From contig JAJEKV010000058.1 in NCBI GenBank assembly GCA_021234155.1, forward strand, positions 6,816,992 to 6,880,991: a stretch of DNA of 64,000 bases, written 5' to 3'. This document shows, one piece after another, positions 56,541 through 64,000 of the stretch. The notes under the pieces were generated by a model. The model worked only from the letters and a program-made list of their open reading frames with translations, made no database searches and was not told the origin of the DNA. How positions within the stretch are numbered: position 1 is the first letter of the stretch; every line of letters starts with the position of its first letter. The stretch is from Isoetes taiwanensis. Its lineage: Eukaryota; Streptophyta; Lycopodiopsida; Isoetales; Isoetaceae. The position numbers and the translations under genes are program-made.

Positions 56541-58955
56541 ACATTGTAGTGATGCTTATTCGCCAAATTTGTTCATCATTACTCATCCCGTCTGCAACAT
56601 CCCAATTGAATTCACTGCTATTGCACCGCACTGATCCGATCTCCCAACCTGTTTAAAGACCAATATCCTGCTAATAGGGGATGATTAACACAATTCAGCC
56701 TCGGTAACGTGAAAATGAAGGGTCGGAGGAAGCTCCTCGACGCGTGCGGAGCATTGGAAGGCGGACGGGGGGTGGAGCTTGTGATCGCGATTTATGTGGA
56801 AAGATCTGCGACGACAGGTCCTACAGTGTCTATAACATGCCAAGGGGCTAGTTGGCGCGCTAGCAGGGATAACAAAACCCCAAAAGTTTGGACCACCAAT
56901 TCTGGGTTGATTTCGGCTTCTTTGGCAGGAATTTTGGCATCTTGGATTCTCCAACTCGAGAGGAATTCAGTGGTCCATCATTCTCAAAAATTCGACAAAT
57001 TTTGTGCCATCAGAAAATTGACCCCTTACGTGCGCGAAACACGGAGACCCTCCCCTATACAGGTTGGAAATTGAAGGCTGCAAGCCTTGCAAGACCCTTT
57101 TTCCCATGCAAAATAAAGTCTAAAAAAAAATAGACATTCGAAAACAAGTCTACATTTCACATAGCCTTGCAAAATGAAAGTAAAAAAAAAAATAGGCATG
57201 CAACAAAAAGTCTATTTTTTGCTTAGCCATGCACTAATACCCCTATATTAATTTAATTTTTTTAGCGATATATTTGAGAAAAAAATATATATATATGGCA
57301 ATCCCATACATATCACGAATATACTATATACAAAGAAATAAAAAAAAAAAATAGAGAGAAAAGAATAATATATAATAGAATAGAATTTTCGTTTAATAGG
57401 ATGGCATGGCAATTAGTACTGCCAAAATTTCCTCCAACAAACAAATCCAAAATCCTCCATTTTGTTACGAAAATGAAAGGGAAAAAAAAACCCCTTTTCT
57501 TTTGCTGTATTTTCCCTTCTGTCTGCGACCTGGTTCTTTCTCCCGTGTAGCTAATGCCGAATCACATGGCCAACCAATTTTGATCAGATAGTTGAATTGG
57601 GTAAGTTGGGTAGGCTCTAGATTCGCTATTAACGCCCGTAGAATTGATTTGGAGCAGCCACAATGCAATACAATGAGAATGAGTAAATAGATGGCAATTC
57701 GCATGGCAAAAGGTATTTTTATATTATAATCTTGAGAATGCTTTGATCTTTACAACTCTCTTTGACTTGAACTGAATCAAAATTATCTTCCAAGAGGCCT
57801 GTTTCTTTGTACATTTCAGTATCACTATAAACTCTAAACTCATTCTTTCTTTTCATGTATGGCGAGAATTTGTCTAAATAAATTACCATACATCTCACAT
57901 TGTTTAATTATGTCAGAAAGATCTAGTCCCTCATCCAACAATGGCATTTTAGAAGAAAAGATCACTTTCTGGATCAGACAACGTTCCAACTCTTTGTTTA
58001 TAATCTCATTATCTTTCTTAACCTCATCTCTGTGTTCAAAACCTCAATGAGTTTTTGCTACAAAAAGGAAGGAAAAACAGACTATTTCACAGTTTGCTCC
58101 AAACAACAAAATCAAAGCCATTTATTCTAAATTCTACTCTTTAGTTTTAGAATGCATGTCTAGGTGGCATTCTATTTGCCCTCTCGGTATTGGAGTTGTA
58201 TCTAATGGCCTCATAGAACCAAATGAATTGGATCTTTATCATACCATATATAAAGCAGTAACATTTCTGTTCTTAAAAAATAGGGAAAGATTTTTTCTGG
58301 GCTGAGCAGAGCCCTGGCACCGACACGTCTGCTTCTACTGAATTTCCAAATCCAAATAAGTAAAAAAATCTCAGTCCTGCCACGTGATAGGAGAGGATCA
58401 GGGTGCATATCTCTCACGATTTCCAATCTGCCGAATCTGTCGATATGTCTTCCCCTTTTCTTGCTCTTTGCTTTGCTGCAGCATGAATTTATCCCCTGTT
58501 TTCGGCCCTCTGCTAACAATTTCAAGCGATTCTTCATAGTATTTGTTCAGATCCATGATTCCGAGAGGCCTGATCTGCACACAGAGCCCAACAAGGGAAA
58601 AAGTCGATGACGAATTTGATCTGCTATGGAATGATATGAATTTTTTGACAGATGCAATCGGCAGCAAGAGCTCGCTGCTATCTTGATCAGAATTCCAGCG
58701 AGAAAAAAATGCTTGGTGCCCAATTGGGGTTTTGGAGTGAGATGCCCTTCTCCGTCAAGAATTGATGGATTGGGTTCGAGATCAAGGTCAAATTTCGGGG
58801 ATCAACCCCCTGTTACAGTTGTTTTTCCTGCTGGAGATCATGAACGCCCTGCTGCTTGCAACTCCGGCGGAGCTTATTCATTGCTAGAAAGAAGGAGTTC
58901 GGGTGGAAATTGCGATTGTGGAGGCTGGGATCTGGTTTTTTTCACTTGGAGCTGG
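56541..58955. other. Intergenic, low-complexity A-rich patches
   Basis: Mostly AT-rich with A runs at 57120-57130, 57183-57192 and 57343-57353, and the words AAAGTCTATTTTTTGC / AAGTCTACATTTCAC. No domain-bearing frame recognised. Confidence 0.35.
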
Positions 58956-58959
58956 CGAA

Positions 58960-59215
58960 ACAGAGCCGCTTTTTAGAAGGCTTGCCTTTGCCAAGGCCAA
59001 GAAGACCTGCTGCACCGGTAAAAAGCCCTTGATTATTATGCCCACAACCTATGGCAGCATTCGGCACAGAGCTTGATACAAAAACAAGCGTTTCTGTTGA
59101 AAACTCCCCCACTGTGAAAGATCCATCTCCGTATGAGACCTGATACAAATACTGGTTCCGGCAGCATCCTCTGATCTGGAGCTCTTGATAGAGTGATGTG
59201 CCACAGCTTAAAGCC
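58960..59215 (-). pseudogene. Pepsin-like (A1, nepenthesin-type) aspartic protease exon fragment
   Basis: The minus strand reads CGTSLYQELQIRGCCRNQYL, YQVSYGDGSFTVGEFSTETL and VPNAAIGCGHNNQGLFTGAA followed by GLLGLGKG. This is the segment between the two catalytic aspartates of plant A1 proteases (ASPG/CND41 group), with the YGDGS flap region and GCGHNN...GLLGLG block. Neither catalytic DTGS/DSG motif is present, so it is a fragment. It is followed by a tandem 18-bp duplication near 59283. Confidence 0.85.
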
Positions 59216-59930
59216 GAAAAGGAAGAAGAAACGGCAGAGGTTTATGACGACGACGAAACCCGTTGCTGCTTGTGCTGCCAGAAGCTGTGTTCTGTAGCGA
59301 GCAGCTGTGTTCTGTAGCGAGCAGGGTGTAGCCAGCACTCGAAAACCCCTTGGGCGTATTCACAGGCATCCCCTTGTGCAGGGATTTTCGGATGCTTCCG
59401 GAAATCTTGCAGGATTTGATGTTTTCGTATTCTTGCAGGCTTTGATGTTTCTGCTGAAGGAATTGAAGACCCAAAGATTTGAATTTATCCAGTTCATCTT
59501 CTCTCCAAAATCATTTCTTTCTTATGAGCCAGAAAAAAACCAGATTATTAACAGGAGCTTTGCCTTCCTTACAACTTGGTGGTGATTATCAGGGCTCCAT
59601 TCCTTCTAGCTTTTTTGTTTGGAAGAACAGAAAGACAAATGATTTTGTCTCTCAACTGAAAAATAGATTATTCTATGCTGTAAAATATGTTTTACAGGTT
59701 TGTTCACGCTAAGATTCACAGCTTAGCAGTTTCTCAGTTCAGATCTTTACTGTTCTAACTATCATCCATCGCCTGGTGTTTGAATGTGGATTGCTCGACA
59801 TGCTGTTTGATAGAATTCTTTTTATCATGTGCTGATGAAGATGGGCATTTCACGGTATATCACCATTCTAAATTAACAGGATATTGTTCTTTACTTTTTG
59901 TATACCATTGATTCCCTCACTCTGTTGCAG
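59216..59930. other. No gene recognised
   Basis: Contains GTTCTGTAGCGAGCAG duplicated at 59287-59322 and T-rich sequence. Frames at 59307-59712 have no known domain. Confidence 0.35.
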
Positions 59931-59931
59931 G

Positions 59932-60170
59932 TCTCAAGGGGACAACGCTTTAGTTTACACCAATTATGCACATTGTTAACAGAACCTGTGTATGATATAC
60001 GTTATGTGATGAACCACCCAAAGGTGGCTAGATATGTAGCTTTTGAATCTCTTGATTTATGCAAGGCATGCTACACTTTCTAGCTTATATTCAGGGCATG
60101 CATCCTCAGCTCTATATTGAAGAAGAAAATAATGAATGGGTATCTGCCTATATTTTAGAAACCATTTAGA
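59932..60170 (+). pseudogene. Possible PRT6-like N-recognin (E3 ubiquitin ligase) fragment
   Basis: After a TTGCAG acceptor-like site the frame reads FSLHQLCTLLTEPVYDIRYV, MNHPKVARYVAFESLDLCKA. After a one-base shift near 60080 it reads FLAYIQGMHPQLYIEEENNE. The RYVMNH..V..Y, L..IQGM.P and IEEENE pattern resembles the mid-region of plant PRT6. The assignment is from memory. If right, this is an isolated exon of a very large gene. Confidence 0.4.
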
Positions 60171-60659
60171 AACCCAGATGGCAAATGTCCATCCATTACT
60201 CGTGGATGGGCACTGATGCACCAGCTGTAACTGATCTTTATGCTCTTTTTGAGGAACATGACTGGCCATCATTTGAAATCTGATCTAAGCAAGCAGGAGG
60301 TCTCCTTCCACATTCCTCTACATAGATTGCAAGCCTACATAGATTGCTTGCATTGCTGTTGCATGGGACTCTAATTTTGGAGGTTTGCAATTGTAAAAAG
60401 ATTTATTTGCAGTTGTACAAAGATTCATTTTTATTGTTCATAATCCTCAAGGTTCATTTATAATTGTACATAGATTCATTCTTATTGTTCGTAATCCGTA
60501 GAAAATGTTTGTGTCTTTTGATTCGTTTTATTGTTCAACAGGCATTAATAAATGCTGATAAAGTAAAAATTTTCTTTAGTGCGTTGTCTCCAAAATCATT
60601 CCCCTAACATGCCCCTCTTTTATGAGGCATTAAACCCATTTACATTAAGGTTTTCTTCC

Positions 60660-61300
60660 CTGGTACAAAATTTTGCTTGGTCCGGCATTATTCTGGATCA
60701 ACAGGCTGAGGGCTAGAAACAGCAAAAAGGGTCTTCGGCAGATAAAAATTGGGAAGAAGATGAATTGGGCACGTCTAAGAAGCACGGATTTGGATGTTGG
60801 GAAGAAACAAATCCTTAGAGATGCCAATCCGACTGCTTTTGCATCAGAAATTGAGCATATCATCTTTGATTTAGCCCAGAGCTGCTTCAGCAATCTGGCC
60901 TCCTTTTAGAACCGCAACACTGCCTGCCAGATCTGCCAGGAGCTGCGAAATTGGTTTGTGAACTATCGGATTGATTTCTATTTCGCAGAGCTTCTTCTTT
61001 GGCCTTGTGTTGTAGTAATTTTTCACATCATTGACTATCTGCCCTCGTAGCTGCGCTCCTATCAAAGAACATCTGGAAATTCAATTCTTTGGGGCATAAT
61101 TGTATCGTTTTGCATCTATTTGAATGGGGATTTCTTTTAGATATAAAAATCTACTTGGTCCCGCATCATTCTGGATTGAATAGCAGATGAAAAGCTCTGT
61201 TTAATTTTTTGAACCACTGGATCAACAGGAAGAGGCTAGAAATAACAAAGGGGGCTTTCTCGGCAGATAAGAATCAGGAAGAAGATGAATTGGGTGGTCA
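60660..61300. repeat. Diverged direct repeat
   Basis: 60660-60770 and 61147-61300 share CTTGGTCCSGCATYATTCTGG, GGATCAACAGG, GGCTAGAAA and CGGCAGATAARAATYRGGAAG with an insertion in the second copy. Nature unknown. Confidence 0.7.
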
Positions 61301-62304
61301 AATTATTACAAACAATGCTTACTTCCTCTTTTTTCTCTGCTTTATCTAAACTTCCGTGATGAAATTTGGAGCCCATTTCACAATAGAATTGCTATTTCAC
61401 GACAGAATTGTTGGATCACTCTATTCAAATTCGACCCAATCTTGGTCTGTTGAGGAAATTCTGCAGCAGCCTGTGCAGCAAATTGCACTAAGCATACAAT
61501 TTCTGGCACTTGCAGTTTCATACAGATAAACTGATATGAATATAGAATCTCTGGATTTGACTCCTTCTGAGCCACTGTAATTGCTTTCTTTTTTCCAAAA
61601 TTAAGGTCAGTCAGTTACACAGAGGATTGTAATGGAGAGAATTCATCACAAAAATGGGCCTTGGCTTAAAAACTCATGGCCGAATCCAGAGCAACAATTC
61701 CGCCAATGTTTTTTTCTGCTGTTCGCTTTTTTTAACATTATTTCTGCTCTGCTGTGAAAGAAAATTTCAAACATATACTCGAAATATACTTGAAATGAGG
61801 GTATTTTTGCAAACGTTGTCTTATAATGGCTTAACATTTCTAGAGTTGTTTTTTCAAAAACACTTGCTTTAGGCTAGATGGTTCTACTGCGACACAATAT
61901 CTTATTCTCTTCTATCACATTTTAGTTAGTGGATCAGAAAGACATTTTTTTTTTTTTTGAAATACTCCAACATAGGGTAAATTCTTTTCGGGAACAAGTC
62001 AATCTTAGCATTCAAGAACACTTCTTGATCTATGCATCCCATTCATATTTCTGACCAAACGGTTAAAGCGCTTGCATTTCAAGCCAAATATTTTGATCTA
62101 TGTCCATTTCTCTGGTCTTTTTAACTGCAGATGAGCCGCCTTAAGGAGCTTTTGGCGATGGAAGCTGCATCTATAGATATATCTGGCCACAAAACATATG
62201 ATGATAAGATCCCTTTAACTCTTCATTTTACGAATTCTCTGATTTGATTTAGCTGCACCCGAAGCTTTGCGACCATGTCATTTTCGCAGCGGCCAAGGGG
62301 AAGA
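61301..62304. other. No gene recognised
   Basis: T-rich, with a T run at about 61945-61960. Frames are short and without domains. Confidence 0.35.
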
Positions 62305-62345
62305 GAAACGTTCGCGGCGGCCGCTAGGCCGCCGCGATAAGTTTC
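62305..62345. repeat. GC-rich perfect-core hairpin
   Basis: CGCGGCGGCC and GGCCGCCGCG flank GCTA (62313-62336). The stem extends outwards through GAAAC / GTTTC. A 10-bp GC-only stem in AT-rich surroundings is unusual. It could be a terminator-like or transposon-end structure. Confidence 0.75.
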
Positions 62346-64000
62346 TTGTATGTTATAAATATTGCATATGCATTGTTACTTGTAGGTATTTTAATGGGGA
62401 AAATTTTTTAAACTTATGCATTGTTACTTTTGGACTAACAATGCAAATGAAAGTCTATAATAAATTATGCCATGCAATTTGAAAGTCCAGTTTCTGGAGT
62501 GACCTTCAAAAGAAAGAAAGTCCAGGTTTGTTGTATGGTCACAATTTCCTATCTACATCCTACTTCTATAGGTTAAATATAGGAGCTTCTGTTATCCCTT
62601 GTATTTGGCCCAAGAAGGTGGGTGAAAATATTTTTACCCTGGTTTTTGTGATTCCATCGCAAAAAATTCCATCCCGCGGAATCACCAGGCCTCTAGGAAC
62701 GGGTTCCGTTCCCGAGACCCCGTTATCCGTACCTGACAGCCGTCAGGTACGTTCTGATCGATCCTAGCCATCGGTATGCTGGGATGATCCTGGCCGTCGA
62801 ATATACCTCCCCGTAGAATATCCAAATAACAATTCAAAATTTCCCCTGTTCAATCGAATTCCCCTGTTCTTCTGTGATCTTCCGAGATGTTTTGAGAGCG
62901 GTCTCCCCTGCCGTCTTCCTTCCATCCTGCCATAGCCGAAGCTGTGCAACGCTTGAACAGGGCCGCTTGAACAGGGCGAAAAGGAGCCTAGAAGCTCAGC
63001 CTCTTCTGTTGCTCTACACTGTAGGTTATTCCGTTGTCCCCTTTCGCAGCTGGCTGGCCTGCCATAGCCACCTTCTTCATTCAATCCGGCGCAACCCAAC
63101 TTGCTTTTCGTCTTTTTTTAAGCTCTGGCTATGGCGCTTGCGGTTCCGGCCGCCTTCCTATTCTTTTCCAGTGGCTGACAGAGAGCCGCTCTTTTTCTTG
63201 CTTCGTGGCATACATTCCGGTTCCTGCACATGCATTGCACAGCTAGATAGATTGGCTTTGTAGTGCTCCTCTCTATCCTGCCTCTTTCCTTCGATTCAAT
63301 CATTTTGATTCTTCTTCCGAGCTCTTCCGGCGCAGGATCTGGTGCAATTTTTTTAGTGCATTATTTTGAAATCTAATCTTTCTTGGTTCTGTTGAAGAAA
63401 AGATTATCTTACTGTGAAATCCGAACTGCGGCAAAAGAATGAGGATCTGAAGCAGCTTGCTGGGTTCCGACGGCAATGCAATGGGTTCTTCTTTGTTGAG
63501 ACGCTGCTTTCTTTTTTCTTTCTTGTTTCTTCTTTCCGTTTCCGCAGCAGAAAGGCACGAGTCTTTGTCTAGACTGTTGCGAAATAGACATGCATTTTCA
63601 AGGATTTTGAGAAGACCCTCTGCATAGATATTGTTTCCCAGATCGCCCAACAGAGCAGGTCTTTTTTTAAATTCCTCGGCCCCTGTAAAAGCAGCAGAAT
63701 TACCTGTGGCTCAACTTTAGCAGCAGCATAATTACCATGCTCTGCATTCCTTATGAAGATGGAGTAATGGATCTAACCTTTTTCCTACCAGGCTCAACCG
63801 TTGGGATATGGCTAGGCTTCCTTTTTTCAGTTTTGGGTTCTCGGTTTTGCTTTCAAATTAAGAAAGCATTCATAAGCCCAAGCTGTTAAAATGCTTCTGT
63901 GCAAACGATTAAGTGTTGAATTGATACAGATGAGAAAGTAAGCCTGTTTGTTTTTTTTTTGTCTACCAGTTTGTCCCAGGGCTCTGGTGAGGCCGATCTG
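62346..64000. other. Unassigned, with a short palindrome at 62729-62750
   Basis: GTACCTGAC-AGCC-GTCAGGTAC (62729-62750) lies beside GATCCTAGCCATCGG and GATCCTGGCCGTCGA words, as in some transposon ends. The rest is pyrimidine-rich on one strand, with frames lacking known domains. Confidence 0.35.

Noticed and set aside
62040-62100. A tRNA-like box A (ACCAAACGGTTAAAGCGCTTG)
   Set aside because: No matching box B or cloverleaf downstream.
63300-63650. A 116-aa Lys/Glu-rich minus-strand protein
   Set aside because: Low-complexity composition in a pyrimidine-rich region; no motif or gene structure supports it.

Overview
The window is nuclear DNA of a land plant. The evidence is a three-exon kinesin-light-chain-related (KLCR) gene with GT-AG introns, copia and chromovirus LTR retrotransposons, a non-autonomous Helitron, a LINE, and a PPR pseudogene fragment. 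Dense nesting of decayed elements and DUF7869-type genes suggest a large-genome lineage such as a fern or gymnosperm, but the species cannot be named from sequence alone. Only KLCR (22.9-25.3 kb, minus strand) looks like a conserved host gene, and it carries one in-frame TAG.

Layout. 1-2.3 kb: decayed chromovirus pol. 3.0-6.0 kb: decayed gene with DUF7869-like motifs (copy A). 6.0-7.8 kb: low-complexity repeats. 7.85-11.87 kb: a 4-kb island with an orphan 123-aa ORF, a spliced but broken DGQH-motif gene, and about 18 copies of a short palindrome (core TCGCGCCWGGCGCGA); eight of these build a 391-bp inverted repeat with a 112-bp period. 11.9-12.6 kb: SINE and coiled-coil gene fragment. 13.0-15.66 kb: nearly intact DUF7869-like gene (copy B, minus), abutting a copia RNase H fragment. 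16.57-21.39 kb: complete Ty1/copia element with TSD TAAGA. 22.9-25.3 kb: KLCR. 27-31 kb: repeats, a hairpin cluster, a DUF4283-like remnant and a poly(A) tail. 31.36-53.69 kb: one LINE split by two clean insertions. 53.8-64 kb: PPR, coiled-coil, aspartic-protease and possible PRT6-like fragments, plus one small predicted gene.

The LINE reads as a time series. A 13.2-kb Ty3/gypsy chromovirus (31755-44949, TSD AGAAC) sits in ORF1. A 4.95-kb Helitron (45629-50575, TC...CTAG between A and T) sits in ORF2. Removing each insertion on paper restores the LINE frame, which fixes the boundaries.

The most unusual content is inside the chromovirus. Between its primer-binding site and gag it carries three extra ORFs on the coding strand. 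The first is a 457-aa protein whose last 100 residues are a near-complete histone H3 fold, ending where H3 normally ends, behind a non-H3 N-terminal region. The same element encodes an integrase-linked chromodomain. A retrotransposon that carries its own H3-like protein is, to my knowledge, undescribed.
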